Below, in pieces: positions 24,612 through 33,979 of a stretch of DNA of 64,000 nucleotides. The stretch covers positions 1-64,000 of the forward strand of contig CAVZUA010000023.1 of NCBI GenBank assembly GCA_963778385.1. The letters run 5' to 3'. The notes beneath the pieces are model-generated. The model was not told the origin of the DNA and did no database searches. It worked only from the letters and a program-made list of their open reading frames with translations. Position 1 is the first letter of the stretch. Each line of letters opens with the position of its first letter. The position numbers and the translations under genes are program-made. Source of the stretch: DATARH01 sp963778385. GTDB taxonomy: Bacteria; Pseudomonadota; Alphaproteobacteria; ATCC43930; CGMCC-115725.

Positions 24612-27060
24612 ATCGAGACCCCCGCCAGCTTCGGGTTGATCGCGTAGCTGACCTTGCTTTGGGGGCCAAATCCCTTCATCGGCGCGCGCAGCCAATCGGC
24701 CTCGACGAGGGCGTCGGCGGCCTTTTTGATTTGTTCGGCGGAGCGCAACACCAGGCAGCCGTACCTCGCGCTGCAAGTGCCGGACATGGATCTCGTCAGG
24801 TTGTTGTTTGACGATCCAGCGCGCCAAGGTGGCGGCCATGCGCTCGGTGTCGGTCGCTGCTGCGTCGCCGAACACCCGCTCGGCCATCGGCATGAAATAA
24901 TCGGCGACGAGGGTCATCGCGGCGGCGAGCGCCTGCATGGAGATCGTGGTCGGCGGCAGCGCCATGCCGTCCAGACCGCACCACCAGAGCCATTCAAGGA
25001 CCAGGGAGAGGCGAAGGGCCGTGCCGCGCGCCTTGCCATAGGCGGAACGCAACAGGCCACCAGCGTTCTCGCGCTGGGCTTGCATATCGCGCCCAAATTC
25101 TTCGATCAGATCGCGCCCTTCGGGGACCAGCGGGACCAGGATCGGGGACGGAGGGTCGCCCGGCGCCAATTCGAGCTCGCGCAGCTTGTCGAGCGCATAA
25201 ATGGCCCACGGCGCGTTTGGCGGCTTTTCGCCGATATGGAACGGCACGGGTTCGGGCCACGCCCATTGGAGGCGGGCCAGTAATCCGTCATCGGCCGCGT
25301 CGATCAGTTGGACCAGGCGATCGGGTTGGGTCCCGCCATAGACCGCGACGACGAGATGCTGGATTTGATCGGCTGGCCACTGTGCTTGCGGCGCCCGACC
25401 CGGTATGGCCGGCCGCCGTAGGCTTCGAGCCAGAACGCCCTGCCGCCGGGTTGTAGGCAGTCATCGGATCGAAGCCAGCCGGCGAATTCGTCGCGGATGA
25501 TTACCACGCCCTTTGGCGCGGCGGTCGCGAGAACGGCCGCGAGCTTCTCGACGTCATGTCGTTCTGGCGCAGGCAAGGCCGTTGCGGCTGCGACGTCTGA
25601 GACCGTTGGTTGCGGCGGCGGCGTTGTCGAAGGGTTTACCTTCCTTCATGCGCTGCGCGCTGTTCGTGCTCCCAGCGCTTTTCGGCTGCCTTATCGAAGC
25701 CGCGACTGCCGCCCGCCATTCCTGGTGCCGCTCCGGGAAGTCGCCGAGCATGCGGGCTTCGATCTCCGGCAGGACGTCGCGATCAGGCAGTCGGCCCGGC
25801 GACTTACCGTCGCCGATATCGCCGACAGACGCCGGACCACAGATGCGGCGGTTCGCTCCAGCCGGGCGCCGCCTGCGCCCAGCGCGCGTTCCCGAACAAG
25901 CGCCGAACGTGACGGCGAGCAACGGCAACGCTACATAGTCGGCCGGACAGGCCGCAGCCGTGGCGGCGCCGCTAATCCACGAACCCCAGGCATCGCCGAA
26001 AACGTTGAGCGGCAGTGCAGGCGGCGGGCGCCGACGCAGGCGCAGGACTTCCAGGTCAGGATATGGCCACCCAGTCGCGTCGGTATCGGCGCCGTTCGGC
26101 TGCGCCTGCGGCGCCGCCGTCCCTGGGTCACCCCAAAACTGCCGCTTCAAAGCCTCGATGTCGGCGTCAAATTCGCCCTTGTCGGCGCCCGTCATCAGCC
26201 CCCTCCCCGCCAGCACGGCGTTAAAGTCGTCGCCGGGCGTCGGCGGCAGCTTGATCGCGACCTGCCGCCCTTCGGCGGTCCAGCGCTCGCACGCGATCAG
26301 GGCGGCGCGCTGCCCGGCGCCGGTGGTGTCGTTGTCTGCAGCGATGACGATGTGGCGCACCTCGGGCGGCAGCCCGAGGGTCTTCAATCCGCCGGCGTAA
26401 ACCGCCGACCAGCCCGGCCGGCCAAAGAGCTGCATCGCGCTGAGGGTGGATCTCGATACCTTCGCCGATGACGAGCTCAGTACCGCCGTCGTGCGGCGCG
26501 AGGCGGATGGCCCCGCCGCGAATAACGCCGCGGGTCTCGCGCTGGAACTCCGAGGGGAGGTCGGCCTTCCCGCTGCCGTCGTGGCGCAAATAGGTCAGGT
26601 GCACGCCGGTCTGCTGGCCGGCGAGGTCGACGACCGGCGCCAGCATCGCTGGTAAGCGCGCGCCGATACGATGCGGCGCCGTCGGGTTGAAACGCAGAAG
26701 CGGGGAGACGAGACTGATCGCGCGCGACCGCAAATAGAGGGCAATCAGCGCATTCCACACGCCGCTGTCGTAGATCAGTCGGGCTTGGGCGATACGCTGG
26801 GCATCGTCGCGGTGCTGATCGATAGGATAATCGCGGCCGTCGTATTGATCGGCACTGTCGTCGTCGAGCAGTCCAGCCTCGATCAGCGCCGGCAGAATGT
26901 CGTTGTATTCGCAGCCGCCGTGGCAGAACGCGAGCAGCCGGCCATCCGCGCCGTCGCGGAGGGACAGCGAATAGCCGCAGCCGCGCGGGCAAGGGAGGCG
27001 CCAATTCGCCCCTTGGCGCCGCGCCCTGAGCCGCCGTGCGAGCGACGTAACGGTTGCCAC
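24608..27060 (-). pseudogene. Toprim primase/DUF3987 helicase-like protein with at least five frameshifts
   Basis: One long homologous reading, about 817 codons. N-terminus: zinc-finger-like CPRGCGYSLSLRDGADGRLL and CHGGCEYNDI, then a Toprim domain with GEGIE and, in a second frame, IVIAADNDTTGAGQRAALIA. A DUF3987 helicase part follows with Walker A GDIGDGKSP, then IIRDEFAGWL (DExx) and VEALAD-type helices to the end FGPQSKVSYAINPKLAGVSI at 24608. Frame changes occur near 26445, 25880, 25650, 25565, 25420 and 24745. The length has a net one-base loss. If the indels are read errors, this is the element's primase-helicase; as read it is inactive. Supplies the primer and unwinding for the coupled polymerase. 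Confidence 0.75.
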
Positions 27061-27067
27061 GGCGGGT

Positions 27068-27820
27068 CTACTTCTTCAGATTTTCGGGAATGTCGTCGTC
27101 GAAAAACGGGGCTTCGGACGGGCCTTCTTTCGGCGGGGTTTTGTTTGTCGGAGTCCGTCGCGCCGGACCGCGCCGCGGCGCGGTCCGCGGCACGGTCCGC
27201 GGCGACACAGTCCTCGGCGATTTCGGGGTCGAAGCCGGATCGACATCGCCGCCCAATAGCGGCAGCGGCGCGGGCGGCAGTACGGTCGGCGCGCGCGCCG
27301 CCCACCCTGGAATGCGGTCTCTCGGGACGCTGCCGACGATCTCAATCACCGGCACGAGGAAAACTTTGTTGACCGGCTGGACCTTGACGGAGCGGCGATC
27401 GACAAACCGAATAACTGGCTGTTCGCCCTCGGCTACTTGCTCGGCGTGGGAGCAGCGGTCCCACAGATCATTAACGATCCGCACCAAAAGCTGGGCGCAA
27501 CTTTCAAACCGAACCTCGCCGAGCGAGGGGCACCACAGCCAGCACCCGATCGCCGCCTTATAATCTTCGCCTGGATAAGGCGGCGGCGGGCTGCCGACCG
27601 GCGTCAGCCGCAGGTCGTAGAAGCCTACGGCGATTTTTCCGTAACCGCGCTCGCGCGTCGCTAGGTCCAACGCAAAGGTCGCGGCGGGGCCGAGTTCAAT
27701 TTCGACCGAATCGCGCTCGCCGCTCTCCGCGTCGAAGCTGCTGTACGCAAGGCATCCGGTTTCCGCGTTCCATCGGATTGAATTCGGGAAGACGCCAACA
27801 AGATCGCTAATGTCTGACAT
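27068..27820 (-). CDS. Element protein with SSB-like acidic tail
   Basis: 250 residues. N-terminal ~165 residues are beta-rich (VGVFPNSIRWNAETGCLAYS, EIELGPAATFALDLATRERG, KIAVGFYDLRLTPVGSPPPP) with no recognised motif, then a Pro/Ala/Arg/Thr linker (about 185-235) and a strongly acidic end FFDDDIPENLKK. Single-stranded DNA-binding proteins have just this layout, an OB fold, a flexible linker and a DDDIPF-like tip that recruits polymerase and helicase. It lies directly upstream of the primase-helicase. SSB function is inference from layout; the fold itself is not established. Confidence 0.6.
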   Translation of the reverse strand: MSDISDLVGVFPNSIRWNAETGCLAYSSFDAESGERDSVEIELGPAATFALDLATRERGYGKIAVGFYDLRLTPVGSPPPPYPGEDYKAAIGCWLWCPSLGEVRFESCAQLLVRIVNDLWDRCSHAEQVAEGEQPVIRFVDRRSVKVQPVNKVFLVPVIEIVGSVPRDRIPGWAARAPTVLPPAPLPLLGGDVDPASTPKSPRTVSPRTVPRTAPRRGPARRTPTNKTPPKEGPSEAPFFDDDIPENLKK

Positions 27821-27989
27821 TTGGTTTTCTCCGTTACTTGGTTATGTTGTTTGATTTGAAAGTAAAGGGGCCGGCGCCCCTGTTGGCCGTCTTCGGGCGC
27901 CGGGGTGCAACCCGGCGTTCCGCCTCAGCACCTGCTGGGGCGGAAGGCTTGAGGGCGCGTGCACGGTGGGCACGCGCCCGCATCTCTTG

Positions 27990-28334
27990 TTACGACGTAT
28001 CGAGAAGATCGCCCGGCGGCAGCAGGTGGCGCCGCCGAACAGGCGCGCGCGCTTTCGCTGCTGCTGATTTACGGGCTTTAGGCACCGCCGGCGGCGAGGC
28101 ATCCCACGGCACGGCGCGCGGCGTATAAGTCGGTTGAGCCGCCCGCGCCCCAGCGAAAAGCGCGTCGAGCAATTCGATCGAATAATAGCGGCGCCTGCCG
28201 ATCGTCACCGTGACGATGCGGTCGTTCTTTGCCCATTCTGATAACGTCCGTTCGGGCGTTCCGTAACGATCAGACGCGACAGGTCCACTTGCCCATTTGG
28301 GCCCGAGATCACCGGGATCGTTTGCCACCGACAA
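27990..28334 (-). CDS. Excisionase/MerR-like helix-turn-helix protein
   Basis: 114 residues. A winged-helix or HTH_17-like DNA-binding stretch lies at about 22-58: ASDRYGTPERTLSEWAKNDR then VTVTIGRRRYYSIELLDALF, as in phage excisionases where the site reads ...GRxxRYxxxDLxAL. The C-terminus is Ala/Arg-rich and basic, probably disordered. In this position, at the upstream end of the replication genes, it would be a regulator of the module or the directionality factor for the integrase, though it lies 10 kb from it. Confidence 0.55.
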   Translation of the reverse strand: MSVANDPGDLGPKWASGPVASDRYGTPERTLSEWAKNDRIVTVTIGRRRYYSIELLDALFAGARAAQPTYTPRAVPWDASPPAVPKARKSAAAKARAPVRRRHLLPPGDLLDTS

Positions 28335-28441
28335 CGCCTCGCTGCTGCTGATTGCCAGCGAAACGTTGCGCTAATCGGGACTAGCAGCGTTAAACGAATT
28401 CTCACCACTTTTTTGTACGATTTTTGCCGCGAAGCTTTGGT

Positions 28442-28969
28442 CTAGGGCCCCTTCAGCTGCGCCCAGATTATGTCGGTGAGGCGGTCGACCCAACGGTCGC
28501 CATACCCGGCGGCGTCGTCAGGTTCGCCGACCTTCTCCAGCAGCAGCCGACGAAATGCCTTGCGTTTTAATTTTGTCGTGATCGGGTTGTGCCCCGCTAA
28601 TAGGAGTTCCCGAATGGCCTCACGTTGACGGTCGCGCCGTTGTTTAGCCACGGTTTGCGGCGTGAGGTTGAGCGGCCATAGGCCAAAAACCTCGGCCCGC
28701 CGGGCGCGCCGATAATTGACCTGGCGAAACCGAGCGCTGAATGTCAGATGGAAAAGCCCATCACACGCCAGCCACCACGCTGCCGAGCACCATGCCTCCA
28801 CCGAGATCGGCCCCCAGGCGTCCCCGGGCATCGGCTGGCGCTCGACCGAGAGGGCGCCGGCCCGGCAGGCGTCGAGATATTCCTCGCGCGCCGCCGCGTC
28901 ATCGCAGCGCCGCGCGGCCTTGACGTGATCAAGGATAGCAGCTTCGTCGAGCCAGGCACTGGTGAACAT
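28442..28969 (-). CDS. Hypothetical protein of the integrated element
   Basis: 175 residues from ATG 28969 (a start at 29020 would add 17 residues and is possible). Soluble, Arg/Ala/Leu-rich, helical: DEAAILDHVKAARRCDDAAA, EAWCSAAWWLACDGLFHLTF, then a basic region RRARRAEVFGLWPL and QRREAIRELLLAG. Function unknown. It is the outermost left-reading gene of the replication module; no second attachment site was found in the 230 bases beyond it. Confidence 0.55.
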   Translation of the reverse strand: MFTSAWLDEAAILDHVKAARRCDDAAAREEYLDACRAGALSVERQPMPGDAWGPISVEAWCSAAWWLACDGLFHLTFSARFRQVNYRRARRAEVFGLWPLNLTPQTVAKQRRDRQREAIRELLLAGHNPITTKLKRKAFRRLLLEKVGEPDDAAGYGDRWVDRLTDIIWAQLKGP

Positions 28970-29199
28970 GCCGCCATACTGCAGCTGGCTGCGGCCAGCT
29001 GCAACGGCCCGAGGCCCCAATAAGGCGTATGGTCGATAGTATGGCTAGAAAGTGAAAATCAGCCGTAAGCCGCACGTTTCCTGGTGATACGGGGGACGCA
29101 CCGTCCTCTGGGTGGTGATGCTGGGGCTGATCGTGGTGCTCTGGGCCGGCGCCAGTCTCGGCGATCTCGGTCCGGCTCAGTAACTGTCACCAATAGCCG

Positions 29200-30276
29200 C
29201 TATGCGCTGCCGCCCTCGACCGGGTAGCCTTCGGCGCGCCAGCGCAGCATGCCGCCGTTGAGGTTGGCGATCTCGCCAAAGCCCGCCTGCTGCAGGATCG
29301 CGGTCGCCTGAGCCGAGCGGCTACCGGCGCGGCAGACCGCGACGATCGGCTGGTCGCGCTGCAATTCGTCGAGCCGCCCGGCAAGCTCGCCCAGCGGGAT
29401 CAACATCGCGCCCTCGATATGGCCAAGCGGGCCGGTGAATTCCACCGCCTCGCGCACGTCGAGTATCTGCACCGACGCCGGCAATTCCTCGAGCCCGTGC
29501 GGATCGATCTCCCATACCCCGGCAAAGCTGTAACGCAGATGCGCCCAACTCGGGTCGGCGCCGGGATCGGCGGCCTCCCCTTGAGGCTGGCCGCAGCGCA
29601 GATTGGCCGGCACCGCGACATCGAGCAGCTTGGGGTGGGCGAGCCGCAGATTCGCCATATAGCCGGCAAAGTCGCCGACCGCGATATCGCCGCCAAGCCG
29701 CGGATTGTAGCGCCGCTCCTCGGCGACGCTGGTCGCGGTCAGCCCGCGATAATCATGCGCCGGATAGAGCAGACAATCCGCCGGCAGCGAAAATATCTGC
29801 TCGCGCACCGAGCGGTACATCGCGGCAGCGTCGCCCCCCTGAAAATCGGTGCGGCCGCTGCCGCGGATCAGCAGGCAATCGCCGGTAAAGGCCATCGAGC
29901 TGTCGTCGAGCACATAGGTGATGCAGCCCCCGGTATGGCCGGGCGTCGTGCGCACCAGCAGCCGCCGGCTGCCGAAGGCGATCACGTCGTCCTGCACCAG
30001 ATAGCGGTCGGCGTCCTCGGCGCCGCCGGCTTTCGACACCATGATCTTGCTGCCGCAGCGCTGCTTCAGCAGCGACGCGCCGGTCACGTGGTCGGCATGG
30101 ACATGGGTTTCGAGCGTGGCAATCAGCTTGAGTCCCAACTCGTCGATCAGCGCCGCGTCGCGCCGCACTTGCTCGAAGACCGGGTCGATCAGCACCGCTG
30201 TGCGACTCTGGCTGTCGCCGAGCAGATAGGTATAGGTCGAGGATTGCGGATCGAATAGCTGACGAAAGATCAGCAT
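29200..30276 (-). CDS. Persulfide dioxygenase-rhodanese fusion
   Basis: 358 residues. N-terminal metallo-beta-lactamase fold of the ETHE1/Blh type: ETHVHADH (H58, H60, D62, H63), PGHTGGC, TGDCLLIRG, YPAHDY, giving the mononuclear iron site. The C-terminal rhodanese domain carries the loop VCRAGSRS with active Cys315. Such fusions oxidise glutathione persulfide to sulfite and transfer sulfur, handling sulfide in the cytoplasm. I use the ATG at 30276, with a ribosome site aagggga just upstream; the TTG three bases earlier is the alternative. First ordinary chromosomal gene to the right of the integrated element. Confidence 0.9.
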   Translation of the reverse strand: MLIFRQLFDPQSSTYTYLLGDSQSRTAVLIDPVFEQVRRDAALIDELGLKLIATLETHVHADHVTGASLLKQRCGSKIMVSKAGGAEDADRYLVQDDVIAFGSRRLLVRTTPGHTGGCITYVLDDSSMAFTGDCLLIRGSGRTDFQGGDAAAMYRSVREQIFSLPADCLLYPAHDYRGLTATSVAEERRYNPRLGGDIAVGDFAGYMANLRLAHPKLLDVAVPANLRCGQPQGEAADPGADPSWAHLRYSFAGVWEIDPHGLEELPASVQILDVREAVEFTGPLGHIEGAMLIPLGELAGRLDELQRDQPIVAVCRAGSRSAQATAILQQAGFGEIANLNGGMLRWRAEGYPVEGGSA

Positions 30277-30372
30277 CAACGTTCCCCTTGGCGCGCTGGT
30301 CGGATCAATATGCCGCGACCGGTGCTGGCCGAGCGCCGCAGACTATGCTGCCATCATGCCAGGAGGCATGCC

Positions 30373-30828
30373 ATGGCTGAAATCGTCGTCACCGAATTAC
30401 GTCCGGCCGACCGCGACCGCTGGGGCGAATTATGGCGCGGCTATCTCGATTTCTACGAAACAGCGCTGCCGGAGACGATGTATGAGGCCACTTGGCGGCG
30501 GCTGATGACGCCCGGCCCGATCTTCGGCTTTGGCGCGCGGCTCGGCGACGCGACGTCGCCGCTGGTCGGCATCACGCATTATCTCTTCCACGATCATGCC
30601 TGGTCTCCGAAACAGGTCTGCTACCTGCAGGACCTCTTTGTCGATGCGGAGGTTCGCGGCACCGGCTGCGGCCGCGCGCTGATCGAGCGCGTCGCGCAGG
30701 TCGCGCGCGAGCGCGACTGCCTGCGGCTTTATTGGACCACCAAGGAAGACAATGCCACAGCCCGCCTGCTCTACGATCGGCTGGCCAAGTTCAACGGCTT
30801 CATCCGCTACGACTACGCGCTCGGCTAA
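30373..30828 (+). CDS. GNAT-family N-acetyltransferase
   Basis: 151 residues from ATG 30373, with a strong aggagg at 30359-30364. The acetyl-CoA-binding loop reads LFVDAEVRGTGCGRALIERV (about 96-115), followed by LYWTTKEDNATARLLYDRLA and a C-terminal strand with Tyr (FIRYDYAL). Cytoplasmic; transfers acetyl from acetyl-CoA to an amine of an unknown small molecule or protein. Divergent from the persulfide dioxygenase. Ends one base before the convergent gene begins. Confidence 0.85.
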   Translation: MAEIVVTELRPADRDRWGELWRGYLDFYETALPETMYEATWRRLMTPGPIFGFGARLGDATSPLVGITHYLFHDHAWSPKQVCYLQDLFVDAEVRGTGCGRALIERVAQVARERDCLRLYWTTKEDNATARLLYDRLAKFNGFIRYDYALG

Positions 30829-31704
30829 TCAGCCGCGCAGCGAGATGACCGCGTCCTCATAGCGCCCCGCGCCCATCTCGCCTTCGGGGAAGATGTCGCG
30901 GCTAGCGATCCAGGCGAACAACTCCTCGTACATTTCGCGACTGTACGGCTCGAAGACGATGCGCTCGCCTGGTCCCCAGCGGCGCGTGTCCATCGCGGCG
31001 CGAAAGCGCGGCGGAAATTCCTCGGCATAATAATGCGTGTACAGCTCCGGCCGCAGGTCGATATCGCGCTGCGCCGCGCGCAACGCGACGAAATAGCGGC
31101 GTAGGTCCTCGGCGGCGGGGTCGCCGGTGATCATCGACGCCATCATGAAAGTGGTGTCGATCACCTTGCGGAAGCCGAGCTGCTCCATGAAGTAGTACGG
31201 TCCGCTGAACAGCGCCGCCGCCGGCACCTCGCGGTCGATCAGCAGCTCCATGCGGCGGAACAGCAGCCCGTCGGCGAAGGACAGATTGATCCGGTCGAGC
31301 GGCAGGTACTGTTCGAGCGCCTGGATCGTTGAGTAGTGGCTGCCCGACTGATAACCGACCGAGATCGACACCTCGGCCAGGTCGGCGGGCTCACGGATCG
31401 GCGAATCGGGCGGGACGAAGATCGCCGACGGCGCCACCGAATAGGCGTCGGCGTACATCTTGCCGTGGCCGACCGAGGCGGCGACATTGACCGTCCAGTG
31501 GCAGGCGCAGCTGACATCGGCGTCGCGCCCGCGCTCAAAGGTCTGGTACGCCCCCACCTTGTTGCCAAGGTCGTGCAGCCGGCCGGTCGGCGAAGCGAGC
31601 TGGTCGCGGAACTCGTAGTCGAGGCCCTCGCGGTCGAAATAGCCCTTGTCGCGCGCGACCCATTCGTGCAGCCGCATATGCGGCGCGATGATAAATTTTG
31701 CCAA
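30829..31704 (-). CDS. Periplasmic-binding-protein-like (NMT1/SsuA fold) protein without signal peptide
   Basis: 291 residues from a TTG at 31704, preceded by gggaggagcct. Starts directly MAKFIIAPHMRLHEWVARDK-like text and KGYFDREGLDYEFRD, as in taurine/thiamine-precursor binding proteins (PBPII), and has SVGYQSGSHYSTIQALEQYL. There is no leader, so the protein should be cytoplasmic, unlike transporter receptors. No transporter genes follow. It may be a cytosolic enzyme or sensor on the PBPII fold, such as those seen with ThiY/Thi5-like enzymes; the substrate is unknown. Confidence 0.65.
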   Translation of the reverse strand: MAKFIIAPHMRLHEWVARDKGYFDREGLDYEFRDQLASPTGRLHDLGNKVGAYQTFERGRDADVSCACHWTVNVAASVGHGKMYADAYSVAPSAIFVPPDSPIREPADLAEVSISVGYQSGSHYSTIQALEQYLPLDRINLSFADGLLFRRMELLIDREVPAAALFSGPYYFMEQLGFRKVIDTTFMMASMITGDPAAEDLRRYFVALRAAQRDIDLRPELYTHYYAEEFPPRFRAAMDTRRWGPGERIVFEPYSREMYEELFAWIASRDIFPEGEMGAGRYEDAVISLRG

Positions 31705-31805
31705 AGGCTCCTCCCTGGGCCGCCGTCGCTCCGGCGCGTTGTGTCCTGCCTTGCGCCGACTTATTTTCCAACCATCGTACCTTTGTCGAGAGGGGTCACT
31801 CGATC

Positions 31806-32822
31806 GTGAGCCAATCCCATCTGCCGCCGCTGCCGCCCTATCCGACCTCGCGCCTGCGCCGCAACCGCCGCGAGGCGTGGTCGCGCAAGCTCGTCGCGGA
31901 GAACCTGCTCACGGCGGGCGACCTGATCTGGCCGGTCTTTGTCCATGGCGAGACCGACCGTGTGCCGGTCGACACGATGCCCGGCGCGTTCCGTCATTCG
32001 CTGGCGTCGCTGGTCGACGCCGCGGGCGAGGCAGCGGCGCTCGGCATCCCGACGATCGCGGTGTTTCCCGCGGTCGACCCGGCGCTCAAGGACCCGGACG
32101 GCAACGAGGCGCTCAACCCGAACAACCTCGTCTGCCGCGCGGTCTCGGCGCTCAAGAAGGCGGTGCCGGAGATGGGCGTCTTGTGCGACGTGGCGCTCGA
32201 CCCGTTCACCTCGCACGGGCATGACGGGGTGATCCGCGACGGCTATGTCGCCAATGACGAGACCGTGGCGATCCTGCAGCGCCAGGCGATTATCCAGGCC
32301 GAGGCGGGCTGCGACATCATCGCGCCGAGCGACATGATGGACGGCCGGGTCGGCGCGGTGCGGCGCGCGCTCGACGAGGCGGGGTTCGACCGGGTGCGGA
32401 TCATGTCCTACGCGGCGAAATACGCCTCGTGCTTCTTCGCGCCGTTCCGCGATGCGATCGGCTCGGCCAGCTCGCTCGGCAGCGCCGACAAACGCACCTA
32501 CCAGATGGACCCAGCCAACGGCGACGAGGCGCTGCGCGAGGTCGCGCTCGACATCGCCGAGGGCGCCGACATGGTCATGGTCAAGCCCGGTCTGCCCTAT
32601 CTCGATGTGGTGCGGGCGGTGAAGGACGCATTCCACATGCCGACCTTCGCCTATCAGGTGTCGGGAGAATATTCGATGATCCGCGCCGCCGCCGAGCGCG
32701 GCTGGCTCGACGGCGAGCGGGCCATGATGGAATCGCTGCTCTGCTTCAAGCGCGCCGGCGCCGACGGGGTGCTGACCTACTTCGCGGTCGAGGCCGCGAA
32801 GCGGCTGAAGGCGGGATGGTGA
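31806..32822 (+). CDS. hemB: Delta-aminolevulinic acid dehydratase (porphobilinogen synthase), Mg type
   Basis: 338 residues from GTG 31806. Condenses two aminolevulinate molecules to porphobilinogen in tetrapyrrole synthesis. Schiff-base lysines: K205 in IMSYAAKYASCFFAPF and K260 in MVMVKPGLPYLD. The metal loop reads CDVALDPFTSHGHDG, where zinc enzymes have three Cys; the Asp/Ala version is the magnesium or metal-independent alphaproteobacterial/pseudomonad type. An earlier in-frame start at 31698 would overlap the divergent gene. The intergenic region is short, so the promoters overlap. Confidence 0.95.
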   Translation: MSQSHLPPLPPYPTSRLRRNRREAWSRKLVAENLLTAGDLIWPVFVHGETDRVPVDTMPGAFRHSLASLVDAAGEAAALGIPTIAVFPAVDPALKDPDGNEALNPNNLVCRAVSALKKAVPEMGVLCDVALDPFTSHGHDGVIRDGYVANDETVAILQRQAIIQAEAGCDIIAPSDMMDGRVGAVRRALDEAGFDRVRIMSYAAKYASCFFAPFRDAIGSASSLGSADKRTYQMDPANGDEALREVALDIAEGADMVMVKPGLPYLDVVRAVKDAFHMPTFAYQVSGEYSMIRAAAERGWLDGERAMMESLLCFKRAGADGVLTYFAVEAAKRLKAGW

Positions 32823-33112
32823 CGGGCGCCGCCACAAGCGCGCAAAAAAGATCAGGACCAAGTGGCTGATCCGGCGGAATCTCCGACTCGAAAACAGGCG
32901 GATAACAGGAGGCGGGTCGGGTAAGTCGGGAAACATGGGAGGCCAGAGCCGTCCATTGCACGGAATGAAGGCCCCTGGTTGTAACGACGCTGCGGACGGC
33001 ATAGCTCGTTCCGGCGGTCAGAACCGCCAGCGGCAGGCCAGGCTGCTCTTACGGTCTGCTCGGTTGTGATCCAGCATCGATCACAGCGCATGCTATGTGG
33101 CATCATCCGCTC

Positions 33113-33718
33113 ATGCCGGAGACGCTCTGCCGGGAATTCAACCTGCCGCACTCGGGATTGGGCAGCCGCGAACGCGGCCTTGTGCTGGAGGACGCGGCGC
33201 TCGCCTGGGCGGGCCGTGACGGTCCGCGGAGGCGTGCTTTCGACGACATCGCCTCGATCAAAATGGAGGCGGAGATTGACGGCGACAATCCGTTTGCTCA
33301 GTGCGACATCGTCTTCCGCGACGAGACGAGGCTGCGGTTCGCGGTCACCAATGACGCCAATCATTACGACGACGCGCTCGAATATCGAGCCTTTCTGGCG
33401 GCGTTTTTCGACCAGCTCGGGCCGGAGCGGCGGGCCCGGATCGACTTCATACACGGGCCGAGCGTGCTGAAGCGCACAATCCAGATCGCCGCCAGCGCAG
33501 CTTTCACCGCCGCTTTTATCGGCCTGATCATCTTTCAGTTATTTTCGTCGGACTTGTGGCGAGATAACAACTGGCTGCTGATCCCCTTGGCGCTGCTCAT
33601 GGGTTCGTTATGCGCCGGCCTGCTGTACCTCAGCATCAAGAACCGCCAGACGCCGTTCGAGCCCTTGGCGATCCCGGAAATGCTGCTGCCAATGTTGAAA
33701 GCGAAGCGTAAAGCCTAG
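33113..33718 (+). CDS. Two-helix membrane protein of unknown function
   Basis: 201 residues from ATG 33113 (an alternative at 33095 adds six). N-terminal soluble part of about 130 residues, with a PH-like or beta-rich look (LVLEDAALAWAGRDGPRRRA, DDIASIKMEAEIDG, CDIVFRDETRLRFAV), then two transmembrane helices (IAASAAFTAAFIGLIIFQLF, NWLLIPLALLMGSLCAGLLY) and a short cytoplasmic tail. No motif identifies it. Stand-alone, followed by a 260-base gap with a small hairpin at 33822-33839. Confidence 0.65.
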   Translation: MPETLCREFNLPHSGLGSRERGLVLEDAALAWAGRDGPRRRAFDDIASIKMEAEIDGDNPFAQCDIVFRDETRLRFAVTNDANHYDDALEYRAFLAAFFDQLGPERRARIDFIHGPSVLKRTIQIAASAAFTAAFIGLIIFQLFSSDLWRDNNWLLIPLALLMGSLCAGLLYLSIKNRQTPFEPLAIPEMLLPMLKAKRKA

Positions 33719-33979
33719 GCTGCCCCGTCCCGGGTCGAGCCGGCGTCGCGGCATCCTTGTCGGCCGGGCGCGTCGAAGCGAACCACGATAACCGCCTAGC
33801 CTACGCTTTCGCTGGTAACGTCCTGAACGGCAGTTCAGGGGCAACAAGGGCCTCTAGTTGCCCGCCGCAACGAACGGCTGCTTTGGGCCGAGGAAGCGGA
33901 AATTCAAACTGAGACAACTACCGCTGAGCCGAATTGTATGTCCTGCGCCCGGATCACACGACAATCCGCCTGGAAGCAG

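Noticed and set aside
22422..25247. A 941-residue frame joining a helicase-like N-terminus to the DNA polymerase
   Set aside because: The first 200 residues are the DUF3987 end, read in the polymerase frame only after a one-base shift near 24745. The true helicase reading ends KLAGVSI with TGA overlapping the polymerase ATG at 24611.
29097..29183. Short frame ending in a membrane helix (VMLGLIVVLWAGASLG) at the island's right edge
   Set aside because: It follows a stop at 29085-29087 and has only about 23 residues after a GTG; may be the tail of a gene cut by integration but cannot be supported.
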